Below are positions 8,940 to 19,550 of a stretch of DNA of 64,000 bases, one piece after another (position 1 is the stretch's first letter; every line of letters begins with the position of its first letter). A model generated the notes under the pieces. It saw nothing but the letters and a program-made list of their open reading frames with translations, made no database searches and had not been told where the DNA came from. Source of the stretch: Celeribacter baekdonensis B30 (GTDB lineage: Bacteria; Pseudomonadota; Alphaproteobacteria; Rhodobacterales; Rhodobacteraceae). The DNA lies in NCBI RefSeq assembly GCF_000299875.1, contig NZ_AMRK01000007.1, positions 159,953-223,952 on the forward strand, written 5' to 3'. The translations under genes were made by a program, and so were the position numbers.

Positions 8940-9743
8940 ATGAAGGACGTACTTGAAGACTTTCGCGTGAGCGAAGCGCCTTACTGGCGTGAGACGGGGG
9001 ACGAGATCACCCTGTTCACGGCGGCTTGGGACGCCCGCATCCCAGTGATGCTGAAGGGCCCGACAGGCTGCGGCAAAACCCGGTTTGTCGAGCACATGGC
9101 CTGGAAACTGGGCCGCCCCTTGGTCACCGTGGCGTGCAACGAGGACATGACCGCCTCGGACCTGATCGGGCGCTATCTTCTGGATGTCGATGGCACGCGC
9201 TGGCAGGACGGGCCGCTGACCTTTGCCGCCCGTCATGGCGCGATCTGCTATCTGGATGAGGTGGTTGAGGCACGGCAGGACACGACGGTTGCTATACATC
9301 CACTCACGGACGACCGCCGGGTTCTGCCCTTGGAAAAGAAGGGTGAATTGCTGAAGGCACACGACGATTTCCTGATCGTGATCAGCTACAATCCCGGCTA
9401 TCAGTCGCTGATGAAGGACCTCAAACAATCCACCAAGCAACGCTTCGGCGCAATGGATTTCACCTGGCCCGGACCGGACGTCGAGGCTGAGATCGTGGCG
9501 CATGAAGCCGGAGTAGACGCTGACACGGCACAAAGGCTGGTCGAGATCGGCGCAAGGTCGCGCAACCTCAAAGGGCACGGTCTGGACGAAGGGGTGTCGA
9601 CCCGGATGCTGATCCACGCGGGCCGCCTCATCAAAGGTGGAATCGCACCCAAGGCGGCTTGTTCCATGGCGCTGGTCCATTCGATCACCGATGACCCTGA
9701 CATGCGGGATGCACTTGATGCTGCCGTCTCAACCTGGTTCTGA
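8940..9743 (+). CDS. cbbQ: Rubisco activase subunit CbbQ (MoxR-type AAA+ ATPase)
   Basis: A 267-aa MoxR-family AAA+ protein with Walker A GPTGCGKT (about 41-48), Walker B ICYLDEVVEA (about 103-112), a sensor segment LIVISYNPGYQS and KQSTKQRF. It works with CbbO to remove inhibitory sugar phosphates from form IA Rubisco. The ATG at 8940 is chosen over the longer frame because GAGGAG lies just upstream and the protein then begins as CbbQ proteins do. It lies 65 nt after cbbS and overlaps cbbO. Confidence 0.94.
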   Translation: MKDVLEDFRVSEAPYWRETGDEITLFTAAWDARIPVMLKGPTGCGKTRFVEHMAWKLGRPLVTVACNEDMTASDLIGRYLLDVDGTRWQDGPLTFAARHGAICYLDEVVEARQDTTVAIHPLTDDRRVLPLEKKGELLKAHDDFLIVISYNPGYQSLMKDLKQSTKQRFGAMDFTWPGPDVEAEIVAHEAGVDADTAQRLVEIGARSRNLKGHGLDEGVSTRMLIHAGRLIKGGIAPKAACSMALVHSITDDPDMRDALDAAVSTWF

Positions 9744-12024
9744 AACCCTCCCCGAAGGTCATGCGGATCTCGGGGACAGCCTTCCCGCCCCGGTCAAAAA
9801 AGCACTGTTCGCCGCCCTGCCCGATGCGCGACGCAAACTGTCGCCGAAAGCATTTGAGACATGGCTGCGCGGCGTTGCGGCACTGGCACGATTGGGCCGC
9901 GGGGACGACCCGGTCCTTGCCTGGATCGCGGCGGCTCCTGCCCTCGCGCATGATCTTGGCGAGGATGTTCTGACCGAACTGCTACCATTGATCCTCGGCT
10001 TTGCCTCGCGCACTTCTGGCACCGTCATTGCCCGACTGCTCGACACCGCACCCGTTGCCGCCCGCCGCCTTGGCGATGCGACGCTGTTCCTGCAATACCT
10101 GCGCTTTATCGAACATCTCCTGTCACGCGCTCCGCGCGCTGTCCGGCCCATGTTGGATCACCTGACGGAGCTCCTTGAAGTGCTCACCCTGGGCGGGCTG
10201 CGTCGTTGGGCGGATTGGGGCGTAGATGCCCACCGCACCGACTATAAGGAACTGGTGCACTACTTCTCACTGGACAGCGAGGAAACGCGCGCCATCATCC
10301 AGCGCGAACGCAAGGGCACTCTGCTGGTCGACGTGCAGCGGCGGCTCATGATGTATCTGCGTGCGCTTTGGGGCCGGGATTTCATGATCACACCCACCGC
10401 AGGCGATTTCGAGGATCGCACCGGACTGCGGCCCTATTACGAAAGCTTCAGCCTGCACCTGCCGGACGCGCTGGATGACTGGCACGGCCAACCGGCACTG
10501 GACCTGTTCCGGGCACAGTCCGCGCATTTGGCGGCCCATCTGGCCTGTCTGCGCAAACCGATACAGGGCGAAGGATTGAACGCACTTCAATCCACCTGCA
10601 TCGGATTGATTGAGGATGCCCGCGCCGAGGCCCTGGCCATTGCGCGTCTGCCCCGGCTGCAGGATTTGTGGGCGCGGTTCCACACCGAAACCGGCAATGG
10701 TATCGCGGGTGAATTCGACCGCATTGCGCGCGCGTTGCTTTTGACTGAGCGCCTCGCCGAAAGCGAACTGGCAGCGTGGGTTCAAAATGCGTTCGTGGCG
10801 CTCGACCTGACAGATATCGACGCCGCCCGCGATTTGGGGCTCCAGCTTGCGGATCGTCTGCGTTCGACCCCCTATTCGGCCTATGCGGATCACCCGTCCT
10901 GCCCCTATCGCTGTGACAACCGGCTGCTATGGGAGTTCGACGAGCTGGAATTCGACACCGGCTACATGCCACCGCCACAGCTGCGCAAATATGTCTCGGT
11001 GAGCGAGATGGTCAACGAAGTCGAGGTCGAAACCGCCGGCGAGGACGCGCAGGAGATCTGGGTGCAATCGGCGAAGTTGTTCGACGACGATGGCCAGAGC
11101 GTCAACGAGAGAGAGGGCAAGGCACCCGTCGCGCCCCCGGTCCTTTATGACGAGTTCGACCACTCCATCCAGATGTTGCGCCCCGCTTGGGCGACGGTCC
11201 TGGAACGCCGTCCCAAATTGGGTGATCCTGCCGAGGCGGCGGCTGTCCTGAACAAACATCGGCCTGTAATGCAGCGGCTCAAGCACCGTTTGGACGCCAT
11301 GCGCCCACAGGGTGTGCAGCGTATCCGCAAGCTGGAGGATGGCGACGAAATCGACATCGCCGCCGCCATTGCAGCCGCCATAGATATTCGCATGGGTCGT
11401 CAGCCGGACCCGCGCGTGATGATGCGGCAGCTGCGCAAAACCCGCGATACGGCGGTCATGGTGTTGCTCGACCTCTCGGAATCCACCAATGATCCGGTGG
11501 ATGACAATAGCACCGTCATGGATCTGACGAAATCGGCCTGTGTTCTGCTGTCCGAGGCAATCAGCCGCGTTGGTGACGCCTTCGCCATTCACGGTTTTTG
11601 CTCGGACGGGCGCGCGCAGGTCTACTATGAACGCTTCAAGGATTTCGACCAACCGTGGGACGCGATGGCAACGGCACGTCTGATGGGGGCCGAGGGTCGG
11701 CTCTCGACACGAATGGGCACCGCGATCCGCCATGCGACCGCGCAAATGCGGAACGTGAAAGCAACCCGCAAGCTGATGCTGGTGTTGACCGACGGGGCCC
11801 CCTCCGACATCGATGTGCGCGATCCACAATATCTGCGTGCTGACGCCCGCCATGCGGTGGACGAGGCGCAGCACGTCGGCGTCACACCGTTTTGCCTGAC
11901 GCTTGATCCCGGTGCCGATACCTATGTCCGTCGCATATTTGGCCCGAACAGTGCCATGATCCTGGACAGGGTGGAGCAACTGCCAGAACGGCTGCCCCAG
12001 CTTTACGCGGCACTCACGCGCTGA
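9718..12024 (+). CDS. cbbO: Rubisco activase subunit CbbO (von Willebrand factor A domain)
   Basis: A ~768-aa CbbO. The C-terminal VWA domain has the MIDAS motif DLSES (in VMVLLDLSESTND), then LSTRMGTAIRHA and LVLTDGAPSD for the remaining metal ligands. The N-terminal two-thirds is helical and rich in Arg/Leu. CbbO docks CbbQ rings on Rubisco. The start at 9718 overlaps the cbbQ 3' end by 26 nt; an ATG at 9709 is an alternative. The stop at 12024 overlaps the end of the convergent cbbR2 gene by 11 nt. Confidence 0.92.
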   Translation: MLPSQPGSETLPEGHADLGDSLPAPVKKALFAALPDARRKLSPKAFETWLRGVAALARLGRGDDPVLAWIAAAPALAHDLGEDVLTELLPLILGFASRTSGTVIARLLDTAPVAARRLGDATLFLQYLRFIEHLLSRAPRAVRPMLDHLTELLEVLTLGGLRRWADWGVDAHRTDYKELVHYFSLDSEETRAIIQRERKGTLLVDVQRRLMMYLRALWGRDFMITPTAGDFEDRTGLRPYYESFSLHLPDALDDWHGQPALDLFRAQSAHLAAHLACLRKPIQGEGLNALQSTCIGLIEDARAEALAIARLPRLQDLWARFHTETGNGIAGEFDRIARALLLTERLAESELAAWVQNAFVALDLTDIDAARDLGLQLADRLRSTPYSAYADHPSCPYRCDNRLLWEFDELEFDTGYMPPPQLRKYVSVSEMVNEVEVETAGEDAQEIWVQSAKLFDDDGQSVNEREGKAPVAPPVLYDEFDHSIQMLRPAWATVLERRPKLGDPAEAAAVLNKHRPVMQRLKHRLDAMRPQGVQRIRKLEDGDEIDIAAAIAAAIDIRMGRQPDPRVMMRQLRKTRDTAVMVLLDLSESTNDPVDDNSTVMDLTKSACVLLSEAISRVGDAFAIHGFCSDGRAQVYYERFKDFDQPWDAMATARLMGAEGRLSTRMGTAIRHATAQMRNVKATRKLMLVLTDGAPSDIDVRDPQYLRADARHAVDEAQHVGVTPFCLTLDPGADTYVRRIFGPNSAMILDRVEQLPERLPQLYAALTR

Positions 12025-12949
12025 TCTGAGGCAGGAAGGTCCCATTCAGGGATTCAATCTCCTTTGCACAGCGCCGCGCGGCCTTGGAGGGTTCGCTCCC
12101 CTCCTCGTTGCCGTACATCAGATACCAGTGACGCATGACCGGCAGGCCCTGTCCGCGCAACAGCTTCAGTCGCCCTTGGGCAAGCTCGTCATGGATCGTG
12201 TGCAGGGACAGAAATCCGACTCCCAAACCTGCAATCACGGCCTGTTTGATCGTTTCGTTCGACGACATGACCACGCGTTTTGGCCTGTGACTTTCAGCCA
12301 GCCGATCTATGAACCGCTCCATCAGGATGCGCGTGCCAGAGCCTTCCTCGCGACTTAGAAAGGTCTCGGCCAGCAAGGTGTTGGGATCGAAGCCGTCCTG
12401 CTCAGCCAATGGGTGATCGGGGGGCAGGACAATACCGTGCGGATGCGGTCCCAATGGGACCGCCCGGCTCATGGCGTTGCGCGGCGGACGGCCCATGATC
12501 GCCAGATCGTATTCGCCTCTTTCGATGGCGGCGATAACTTCGCTGCGATTGGCGACTCTCAGCTCGACATCAATATCAGGGACGGCATCTTGAAGCAGCC
12601 GCACCAGCCGGGGCGCAAAATATTTGGCAGTGGACACCGTTCCGAGGACAACGTTCCCGGCCATGCCTTGGGACAGAGCCTGCAACTGCCGCTCAGCATG
12701 CGACAAATTCGCCTCTATCCGGTGCGCCGCAATCAACAAAACCTCTCCGGCCCGGGTCAGGTAAAACCCGCTTCCATCGGTGGCCCGGCTCACCAACTCC
12801 TGACCGGCAGCAACCTCCAAGTTTTTGATCTGACTGTGAATTGTGGGGGGTGTCTGATTCAGAAATCGTGCCGTTTGTGTCAGTGAACCGGTGCGCGCGA
12901 CAGATATCAACGATCGCAATTGCTTCAACGTCATGGCATCGGTGCGCAT
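12014..12949 (-). CDS. cbbR: LysR-type regulator, second CbbR
   Basis: A 311-aa LTTR with HTH ([25 protein letters not shown]) and CbbR-like effector domain segments [27 protein letters not shown] and [19 protein letters not shown]. It is divergent from cbbF, 92 bp away, and convergent with cbbO. It likely controls the cbbF-P-T-G-A-E operon, leaving cbbR1 for cbbLSQO. The start at 12949 has AGGAAAA about 10 nt upstream; ATG at 12934 has no visible ribosome binding site. Separate CbbR proteins for the two operons would permit unequal regulation. Confidence 0.88.
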   Translation of the reverse strand: MRTDAMTLKQLRSLISVARTGSLTQTARFLNQTPPTIHSQIKNLEVAAGQELVSRATDGSGFYLTRAGEVLLIAAHRIEANLSHAERQLQALSQGMAGNVVLGTVSTAKYFAPRLVRLLQDAVPDIDVELRVANRSEVIAAIERGEYDLAIMGRPPRNAMSRAVPLGPHPHGIVLPPDHPLAEQDGFDPNTLLAETFLSREEGSGTRILMERFIDRLAESHRPKRVVMSSNETIKQAVIAGLGVGFLSLHTIHDELAQGRLKLLRGQGLPVMRHWYLMYGNEEGSEPSKAARRCAKEIESLNGTFLPQISA

Positions 12950-12981
12950 TTTCGATTTTTCCTAATCTATATTACTATTTC

Positions 12982-12994
12982 TTAAATTCCATAA
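12982..12994. promoter_or_regulatory. Candidate CbbR box upstream of cbbF
   Basis: TTA-N7-TAA matches the TNA-N7-TNA half-site rule reported for CbbR operators. It lies 47-60 bp upstream of the cbbF start in a very AT-rich intergenic stretch (12950-13041), a normal position for an LTTR activation site. Confidence 0.5.
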
Positions 12995-13041
12995 AAATTC
13001 GAATTCATGCAAGTTATTTCCATTCTGGGAGGAATACCAAA

Positions 13042-14043
13042 ATGAAAACGCTGGATCAGTTGCCAGACGGGCTCGACCCCAAACTTTGCGACATACTGGA
13101 TCGCCTGGCTTCGGTGTTCGTGGCCTTGTCGCATCGTATTGCGCGCAACGGAATTGATGAGAATCTTGGCGGCGCCGCTGGCCTGAACACCGACGGCGAT
13201 GCGCAAAAAGCCCTGGACGTCATCGCCGACGAGGCTTTCATGGGGGCGTTGGTGAACACTCAGGTTCGACACTATGCCTCGGAAGAACAGGACAGCGTCG
13301 TCACCCTGAACGAAGGGGGCGCCTTTGCTCTGGCGATCGACCCGCTGGACGGGTCTTCCAACATCGACACGAATGTTTCCATCGGCACGATCTTTGGCAT
13401 CTTCCCCGCCAAGGACGATCCGAAAGCGTCATTTCTGCGCGCCGGACGGGACCTTCTGGCCTCTGGCTATGCAATATTCGGACCGCAATGCGCGCTGTTG
13501 CTGACGGTCGGCGACGGGGTTCTAAAGTTCGTCCTCGATCCGCAAACCGGGCGTTTCGTGTCGTTGGGCGTGATCGCATCCATCCCCCCGAACTCGGTCG
13601 AATATGCCATCAACTCATCGAATTACCGCCACTGGGATGATCCGATCCGCGCCTATGTAGATGACCGCGTTGCCGGGTCCGAAGGTCCGACGAGGATCGA
13701 CTTCAACATGCGGTGGATCGCCTCGCTCGTGGCGGAAACACATCGCATTCTCACCCGTGGCGGGATCTTCCTGTATCCCGGCGACGCGCGCCCCGGATAC
13801 GAGCATGGCCGCCTTCGCTATGTCTATGAATGCGCCCCCATCGCTTTCCTGATCGAACAGGCAGGCGGCAGCGCAACCGATGGGCAAGAAGCCATTCTCG
13901 ACCGCGTTCCGGATGCTTTGCATGCTCGGACGCCTTTTGTCTTCGGTTCAAAGAACAAGGTGGCACGCGTCGCGACCTACCACGACCTTCCTCATGAAGA
14001 GACCTCAGCGCTCTTCGGAAAACGCGGCTTTTTCCGCGTCTGA
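13042..14043 (+). CDS. cbbF: Fructose-1,6-bisphosphatase class I
   Basis: A 333-aa class I FBPase. Metal and phosphate-binding signatures are present: YASEEQD (about 75), the [15 protein letters not shown] block (about 96-110) and the [18 protein letters not shown] segment typical of substrate binding. It hydrolyses fructose 1,6-bisphosphate (and perhaps sedoheptulose 1,7-bisphosphate, as Calvin-cycle versions often do). The ATG at 13042 follows GGGAGGA; the longer upstream frame overlaps the promoter and is rejected. It is the first gene of the second cbb operon. Confidence 0.95.
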   Translation: MKTLDQLPDGLDPKLCDILDRLASVFVALSHRIARNGIDENLGGAAGLNTDGDAQKALDVIADEAFMGALVNTQVRHYASEEQDSVVTLNEGGAFALAIDPLDGSSNIDTNVSIGTIFGIFPAKDDPKASFLRAGRDLLASGYAIFGPQCALLLTVGDGVLKFVLDPQTGRFVSLGVIASIPPNSVEYAINSSNYRHWDDPIRAYVDDRVAGSEGPTRIDFNMRWIASLVAETHRILTRGGIFLYPGDARPGYEHGRLRYVYECAPIAFLIEQAGGSATDGQEAILDRVPDALHARTPFVFGSKNKVARVATYHDLPHEETSALFGKRGFFRV

Positions 14044-14065
14044 CAGACAATTCTCAGGAGTCATC

Positions 14066-14944
14066 ATGAGCAGCAAGTACCCCATCATCAGTGTGACCGG
14101 TTCTTCCGGGGCTGGCACGTCGACTGTGAAGAAGACATTCGATCAAATCTTTCGCCGTGAGAAAATCTCAGCCGTGTCCATCGAGGGCGACGCGTTTCAC
14201 CGCTATAATCGCGCCGACATGCGCGCCGAGCTGGAGCGGCGCAAAGCCGAAGGTGATGATACCTTTTCCCATTTTTCCTATGTTGCGAACGAACTTGGTG
14301 AGTTGGAAAGGGTGTTTCGCGAGTACGGCAAGACCGGCAAGGGCCGCACACGGACCTATGTTCATGATGCCGAAGAGGCCGAAAAAACCGGAGTGCCGCC
14401 GGGTGAATTCACCGCATGGGCACCGTTTCCTGATGAGTCTGACCTACTGTTTTACGAAGGTCTGCACGGTTCGGTCGTCAATGACGAGGTCAATCTTGCC
14501 GCTCTGGCCGACCTCAAGATCGGCGTCGTGCCCGTCATCAATCTCGAATGGATTCAAAAGATACACCGAGACCGCGAATCGCGCGGCTATTCCACCGAGG
14601 CCGTGACCGACACCATCTTGCGCCGGATGCACGCCTATGTGCACTGCATCTGCCCGCAATTCACCGAAACGGATGTCAATTTCCAGCGTGTCCCGATGGT
14701 CGATACCTCCAACCCGTTCATTGCGCGCTGGATTCCCACGCCGGACGAAAGCCTGATCGTGATCCGCTTCCGGAACCCGCGCGGCATAGATTTCCCCTAT
14801 TTGACCTCAATGATCAACGGCTCGTGGATGAGCCGGGCCAATTCCATCGTGGTCCCGGGGAACAAACTCGATCTGGCGATGCAGCTCATTCTGACGCCGC
14901 TGATCGAGCGTCTGGTTACCACCGCACGCAAACAGCGCCGCTAA
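14066..14944 (+). CDS. cbbP: Phosphoribulokinase
   Basis: A 292-aa proteobacterial-type phosphoribulokinase. It has the P-loop GSSGAGTST near the N-terminus (residues ~11-19), the [20 protein letters not shown] segment (here [13 protein letters not shown]), FYEGLHG and the lysine/arginine-rich region. It makes ribulose 1,5-bisphosphate, the substrate of CbbLS. The start at 14066 has CAGGAG 5 nt upstream and is 22 nt after cbbF, so the genes are in one operon. Confidence 0.96.
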   Translation: MSSKYPIISVTGSSGAGTSTVKKTFDQIFRREKISAVSIEGDAFHRYNRADMRAELERRKAEGDDTFSHFSYVANELGELERVFREYGKTGKGRTRTYVHDAEEAEKTGVPPGEFTAWAPFPDESDLLFYEGLHGSVVNDEVNLAALADLKIGVVPVINLEWIQKIHRDRESRGYSTEAVTDTILRRMHAYVHCICPQFTETDVNFQRVPMVDTSNPFIARWIPTPDESLIVIRFRNPRGIDFPYLTSMINGSWMSRANSIVVPGNKLDLAMQLILTPLIERLVTTARKQRR

Positions 14945-14955
14945 GGAAGAACTCC

Positions 14956-16932
14956 ATGAATGCTTATACCAAGACAGTTGATGAACGCCGGATGGCCAAC
15001 GCCATCCGCGCACTGGCCATGGATGCGGTGCAGGCCGCCAACTCCGGCCACCCCGGCATGCCGATGGGAATGGCGGATGTTGCCGCCGTTCTGTTCAACC
15101 GGTTCATGACCCTCGACCCGGCAGCACCGGATTGGGCCAATCGCGACCGGTTCGTGTTGTCTGCCGGGCACGGGTCAATGTTGCTTTATGCCGTCAACCA
15201 TCTGCTGGGCTATGACGACATGGGCATGGAACAGATCCGCAACTTCCGTCAGTTGGGGTATCGCACGGCGGGGCATCCGGAGTACGGTCATGCCAAAGGG
15301 ATCGAAGTGACAACCGGCCCCCTTGGCCAGGGTCTGGCCACGTCAGTGGGTATGGCGCTTTCGGAACGGCTGGGCAACGTGCGCTTTGGCGATCTGATCG
15401 ACCATTACACTTATGTCATTGCTGGGGATGGCTGCCTGATGGAAGGCATAAGCCACGAAGCCATCGACTTGGCCGGGCATCTGCAATTGGGGCATCTGAT
15501 CGTCCTTTGGGACGACAACAAGATCACCATCGACGGGGACACCGGTCTGTCGACCTCAACCGATCAACAAGCCCGCTTTGCCGCCGCCGGTTGGCATGTC
15601 CTGTCGGTTGACGGCCATGACCCGGACAGTATCGCAAAGGCCATTGGAGATGCGCGCAAAGACGCGCGCCCATCAATGATTGCCTGCCGGACAGTCATCG
15701 GATTCGGGGCCCCGAACAAGCAGGGACGTCACGACGTGCACGGCGCGCCACTGGGCAACGACGAGATCGCCGCCGCGCGCAGGGAGTTGGCGTGGGATCA
15801 TCCGGCCTTTGACGTTACCGCGGATGTGTATTCCGCGTGGCACAAGATCGCGGCCCGCGGCGCCGAGGCACGCAAGACATGGGAAGCATCGTTTGCGGCG
15901 TCGGCGGACCATGACGCATTGCAGCTACATCTCGATGCCGACATCGGCCCTCTCACCAAGGCAATGATGGATTACAAGGCCAAGCTGGCGAAGGATCAGC
16001 CCAAAGTCGCCACCCGCAAGGCAAGCCAGATGGCGCTTGAGGTCGTCAACGCCGCCCTGCCGTTCACCATCGGCGGCTCGGCGGATCTGACAGGGTCGAA
16101 CCTGACCCAGACCAAGGGTATGACAGCGGTCAACGCGAGAGACTTCACCGGCCGCTACATCAACTACGGCATCCGCGAATTCGGCATGTCGGCTGCGATG
16201 AATGGCCTGTCCCTTTCGGGGCTGTTCAAGCCCTATGGCGGAACCTTCCTTGTGTTTGCCGATTACGCCCGCCCGGCGATCCGGCTGGCCGCCTTGATGG
16301 GAGTACCCACAACATTTGTCATGACCCATGACAGCATCGGACTTGGCGAAGACGGCCCAACCCACCAGCCTGTCGAGACGCTGGCCAGCCTGCGCGCCAT
16401 TCCGAACTTGACGGTTCTTCGCCCCTGCGATGCGATGGAAACCGCGGAAGCCTGGGAAGTCGCGATGGCATCGACAAAGACACCGGTGCTGATGGCATTG
16501 TCACGGCAGGGCCTGCCCGCGATGCGCAAAACCGCGCTGAGCGAGAACCTGCTGGCCAGAGGCGCCTATATCTTGCGCGAACCGTATGGCGGGCGCGACG
16601 TGACGTTGATCGCGACCGGCTCCGAAGTGGAAATCGCAATGAATGCCGCTGATGCCCTGGCTGAGGGTGGCATCAAGGCTGCCGTGGTGTCGGCGCCGTC
16701 CTTCGAACTGTTCGGCCAGCAACCCGACGCTTATCGCGCCGACGTACTGGGCAATGTCCCGCGCGTCGGTATCGAGGCCGCCATCCGCATGAGCTGGGAG
16801 GCCGTATTGCGCGCCGAGGACGGCTTTGTTGGCATGACGGGCTTTGGTGCCTCGGCCCCGGCGGAAGCCCTCTACAAGCACTTCGGCATCACCGTCGAGG
16901 CGGTTATCGATGCCGCCAAGGCGCGCCTCTGA
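14956..16932 (+). CDS. cbbT: Transketolase
   Basis: A 658-aa transketolase, full length for the family. The thiamine diphosphate motif [19 protein letters not shown] followed by WDDN is clear, with N-terminal [13 protein letters not shown] and C-terminal-half [15 protein letters not shown]. It moves two-carbon units in regeneration of ribulose 5-phosphate. The ATG at 14956 is preceded by AAGGAAG. It lies 11 nt after cbbP. Confidence 0.96.
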   Translation: MNAYTKTVDERRMANAIRALAMDAVQAANSGHPGMPMGMADVAAVLFNRFMTLDPAAPDWANRDRFVLSAGHGSMLLYAVNHLLGYDDMGMEQIRNFRQLGYRTAGHPEYGHAKGIEVTTGPLGQGLATSVGMALSERLGNVRFGDLIDHYTYVIAGDGCLMEGISHEAIDLAGHLQLGHLIVLWDDNKITIDGDTGLSTSTDQQARFAAAGWHVLSVDGHDPDSIAKAIGDARKDARPSMIACRTVIGFGAPNKQGRHDVHGAPLGNDEIAAARRELAWDHPAFDVTADVYSAWHKIAARGAEARKTWEASFAASADHDALQLHLDADIGPLTKAMMDYKAKLAKDQPKVATRKASQMALEVVNAALPFTIGGSADLTGSNLTQTKGMTAVNARDFTGRYINYGIREFGMSAAMNGLSLSGLFKPYGGTFLVFADYARPAIRLAALMGVPTTFVMTHDSIGLGEDGPTHQPVETLASLRAIPNLTVLRPCDAMETAEAWEVAMASTKTPVLMALSRQGLPAMRKTALSENLLARGAYILREPYGGRDVTLIATGSEVEIAMNAADALAEGGIKAAVVSAPSFELFGQQPDAYRADVLGNVPRVGIEAAIRMSWEAVLRAEDGFVGMTGFGASAPAEALYKHFGITVEAVIDAAKARL

Positions 16933-16960
16933 TCCTAAATACCAAGAAAGAGAGACAGTC

Positions 16961-17962
16961 ATGACAGTGAAAGTTGCCATCAACGGCTTTGGCCGTATCG
17001 GACGGAATGTGCTTCGCGCGATCGTTGAATCCGGTCGCACCGATATCGAAGTTGTCGCCATCAATGACCTTGGTCCGGTAGAAACCAACGCCCATCTGTT
17101 GCGGTTCGACAGCGTGCACGGGCGTTTCCCCGGAGAGGTCACGACGGGCGAAGACTGGATCGACGTGGGCCGTGGCCGGATCAAGGTCACGTCAATCCGC
17201 GATCCGAAAGACCTGCCTTGGAGTGGCGTCGACATCGCAATGGAATGCACCGGCCTTTTCACCGACCGCGACAAAGCTGCCTTGCATCTTGAAAACGGAT
17301 CCAAACGCGTGCTGGTGTCTGCCCCTGCGTCCGGTGCCGACAAAACCATCGTCTACGGGGTCAATCACAAAACGCTGACGGCTGCTGACATGGTTGTTTC
17401 CAACGCGTCCTGCACCACCAACTGCCTGTCGCCGGTCGCCAAAGCCCTGAATGACGCCATCGGGATCTCCAAGGGTTTCATGACCACGATCCACAGCTAT
17501 ACCGGCGACCAGCCGACACTGGATTACATGCGTGGCGATCTCTACCGCGCCCGCGCCGCGGCACTGTCGATGATCCCGACCTCGACCGGGGCGGCCAAGG
17601 CGGTGGGGCTTGTGCTGCCGGAACTGGCGGGCAAGCTGGATGGCGTGGCGATCCGCGTCCCGACGCCAAACGTCTCGGTTGTCGATCTGGTCTTCGAAGC
17701 CGCTCGTGATACCACGGTCGAAGAGGTCAACACCGCCATCCGCGCCGCTGCCAATGGGCCGATGAAGGGCGTGCTGGGTTTTACCGACCATCCCAACGTG
17801 TCCGCCGATTTCAATCACGACCCCCATTCGTCGGTCTTTCACATGGACCAGACCAAAGTGATGGAGGGTCGCATGGTCCGCATCCTGTCCTGGTACGACA
17901 ACGAATGGGGGTTCTCCAACCGAATGTCCGATACGGCGGTGGCGATGGGGGCGCTCATCTGA
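16961..17962 (+). CDS. cbbG: Glyceraldehyde-3-phosphate dehydrogenase
   Basis: A 333-aa type I GAPDH with NAD(P)-binding [13 protein letters not shown] at the start and catalytic Cys in [12 protein letters not shown] (about residue 150), then HSYTGDQ and the C-terminal [13 protein letters not shown]. It reduces 1,3-bisphosphoglycerate in the Calvin cycle. It begins 28 nt after cbbT. The stop codon overlaps the ATG of the pgk stub (TGATG), which shows the original gene order gap-pgk. Confidence 0.95.
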   Translation: MTVKVAINGFGRIGRNVLRAIVESGRTDIEVVAINDLGPVETNAHLLRFDSVHGRFPGEVTTGEDWIDVGRGRIKVTSIRDPKDLPWSGVDIAMECTGLFTDRDKAALHLENGSKRVLVSAPASGADKTIVYGVNHKTLTAADMVVSNASCTTNCLSPVAKALNDAIGISKGFMTTIHSYTGDQPTLDYMRGDLYRARAAALSMIPTSTGAAKAVGLVLPELAGKLDGVAIRVPTPNVSVVDLVFEAARDTTVEEVNTAIRAAANGPMKGVLGFTDHPNVSADFNHDPHSSVFHMDQTKVMEGRMVRILSWYDNEWGFSNRMSDTAVAMGALI

Positions 17963-18051
17963 TGACGATACCTTCAATCATGGATGTGGGGGGTTGCGGC
18001 AAGACGCTGCCCGGTATCGCCGCATTGCAAGACGCCGCGAAAGCGGCCTGA
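17962..18051 (+). pseudogene. pgk: Internally deleted phosphoglycerate kinase stub (29 codons, in frame)
   Basis: The ATG overlaps the cbbG stop (TGATG). The frame reads MTIPSIMDV, then [20 protein letters not shown] and stop. The tail GK-LPG-AAL is the well-known C-terminus of phosphoglycerate kinase, and a gap-pgk-fba order is classical, so nearly the whole of pgk (about 370-390 codons) has been lost. The deletion left start, stop and frame intact. The peptide cannot be an enzyme. Its stop lies only a few bases before the ribosome binding site of cbbA, so ribosome traffic is preserved. I saw no other pgk in the window. Confidence 0.75.
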
Positions 18052-18062
18052 AAGGATTCAAA

Positions 18063-19112
18063 ATGGCTTTGATTACACTTCGTCAACTGCTCGATCACGC
18101 CGCCGAAAAGGGCTACGGCGTTCCCGCCTTCAACATCAACAACATGGAACAGGGTCTGGCGATCATGAAGGCCGCCGCCGCCTGCGATGCGCCTGTCATC
18201 ATGCAGGCCAGCCGCGGCGCGCGGTCCTATGCGGGCGATATCATGCTGCGCCACATGATCCAGGCATTGTCCGAGATGTATCCCGATATTCCGATCTGCA
18301 TGCACCAGGATCACGGCAACAACGAAGCGACCTGCCTGTCCGCAATCCGCCACGGGTTCACCTCGGTGATGATGGATGGCTCACTCATGGAAGACATGAA
18401 GACCCCCGCTGACTGGGATTACAACATTGCCATCACCGAACGCGTGGCCCGGATGGCGCATTGGGTCGGGGCCTCGGTCGAAGGCGAACTGGGTGTTCTG
18501 GGCAGCCTGGAAACCGGCGAAGCGGCAAAAGAAGACGGTTCCGGCGCGGAGGGCAAGCTGAGCAAGGAGCAATTGCTCACGGACCCGGATGAATCGCTCG
18601 ACTTCGTCAAGCTGACCAAGGTGGACGCACTGGCCATTGCCTGCGGTACCAGCCACGGTGCTTACAAATTCAGTTCCAAGCCGACCGGCGAGACGCTGGC
18701 AATCCAGCGGATCGAGGACATCCACGCCAAGATCCCCGACGTGCATCTGGTCATGCATGGATCAAGCTCGGTCCCGCAATACCTGCAAGACCTGATCAAC
18801 GAAAGCGGCGGCGAGATGCCCCAGACCTATGGCGTGCCGGTCGAAGAAATCGAGCGCGGCATCAAGTCGGGTGTGCGCAAGGTCAACATTGACACCGACA
18901 TCCGCATGGCGATCACCGGCCAGTTCCGCAAGGTCGCGAAGGACAAGCCGACCGAGTTCGACCCGCGCAAATTCACGATCCCCGCGATGGCGGAAATGGA
19001 AAAGCTCTGCCGCGACCGGTTTGAACGCTTTGGCACGGCGGGCAATGCCGCCAGCATCAAGGTCATCCCGATGGACGATATGGCGCGTCGCTACGCCGAT
19101 GGCAGCCTCTGA
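18063..19112 (+). CDS. cbbA: Class II fructose-1,6-bisphosphate aldolase
   Basis: A 349-aa zinc-dependent aldolase. [16 protein letters not shown] near the N-terminus, the zinc-ligand motif MHQDHGNN (about residues 80-88), [14 protein letters not shown] and the [10 protein letters not shown] loop are in order; C-terminal [16 protein letters not shown] carries the substrate phosphate site. It forms fructose- or sedoheptulose-bisphosphate. The ATG at 18063 follows AAAGGA. Confidence 0.95.
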   Translation: MALITLRQLLDHAAEKGYGVPAFNINNMEQGLAIMKAAAACDAPVIMQASRGARSYAGDIMLRHMIQALSEMYPDIPICMHQDHGNNEATCLSAIRHGFTSVMMDGSLMEDMKTPADWDYNIAITERVARMAHWVGASVEGELGVLGSLETGEAAKEDGSGAEGKLSKEQLLTDPDESLDFVKLTKVDALAIACGTSHGAYKFSSKPTGETLAIQRIEDIHAKIPDVHLVMHGSSSVPQYLQDLINESGGEMPQTYGVPVEEIERGIKSGVRKVNIDTDIRMAITGQFRKVAKDKPTEFDPRKFTIPAMAEMEKLCRDRFERFGTAGNAASIKVIPMDDMARRYADGSL

Positions 19113-19175
19113 CTCCAGATCAACGATGGGTCGGTGCGTCTGCACCAGCCCACATTCCCTGACCCGAGGATACAA

Positions 19176-19550
19176 ATGACCCGACGTAGCAACGCAATTG
19201 GCAACTGGAAGATAAAGGGTCTGACGACCGACCTCTCAATTGTCGACCAGATCGCAGGGGCCCTACCCGAAGGTGACAATGCAGGCAACACGATCATGGC
19301 CTACGAACCCGTCTGGGCGATCGGCACCGGGCGGACCCCCGGCATCGGCGAGATTGCACAGACCCACGCCTTCATCCGCTCCAAATTGCCCGATCCTTCG
19401 CTTTCGATCCTCTGTGGCGAGTCGGCGAACGCGTCCAAAGCTGCCGGGATTTTCGCTCTTGCAGATGTCGATGGCGGTCTGGTCGGTGGTGCATCCCTGA
19501 CAGCGGCAAAATTCGTTCCCATCATCCAAACTCTGGAGGCCACGTCATGA
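19176..19550 (+). pseudogene. tpiA: Internally deleted triosephosphate isomerase (124 codons, in frame)
   Basis: Residues 1-33 match the start of TPI (GNWKIKGLTTDL...QIAGALPEG, catalytic Lys kept), then the frame jumps directly to the C-terminal part: AYEPVWAIGTGRTPG (catalytic Glu kept), SILCGESAN and DGGLVGGASL. About 120-130 residues between, including the catalytic His (GHSERR) and several barrel strands, are missing. The open frame, a good GAGGA ribosome site and the ATGA overlap with cbbE are all kept. It should not fold as a TIM barrel. The product could be unstable, or kept only to carry ribosomes to cbbE. Confidence 0.88.

Noticed and set aside
8940..9743. CbbX-type (red-type) Rubisco activase
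   Set aside because: The AAA+ protein is followed by a VWA-domain CbbO and the Rubisco is form IA, so CbbQ, not CbbX, is right.
10927..12045. Minus-strand frame (372 codons) opposite the 3' half of cbbO
   Set aside because: CbbO has its VWA MIDAS motif here; the antisense frame has none and would cover the end of cbbR2.
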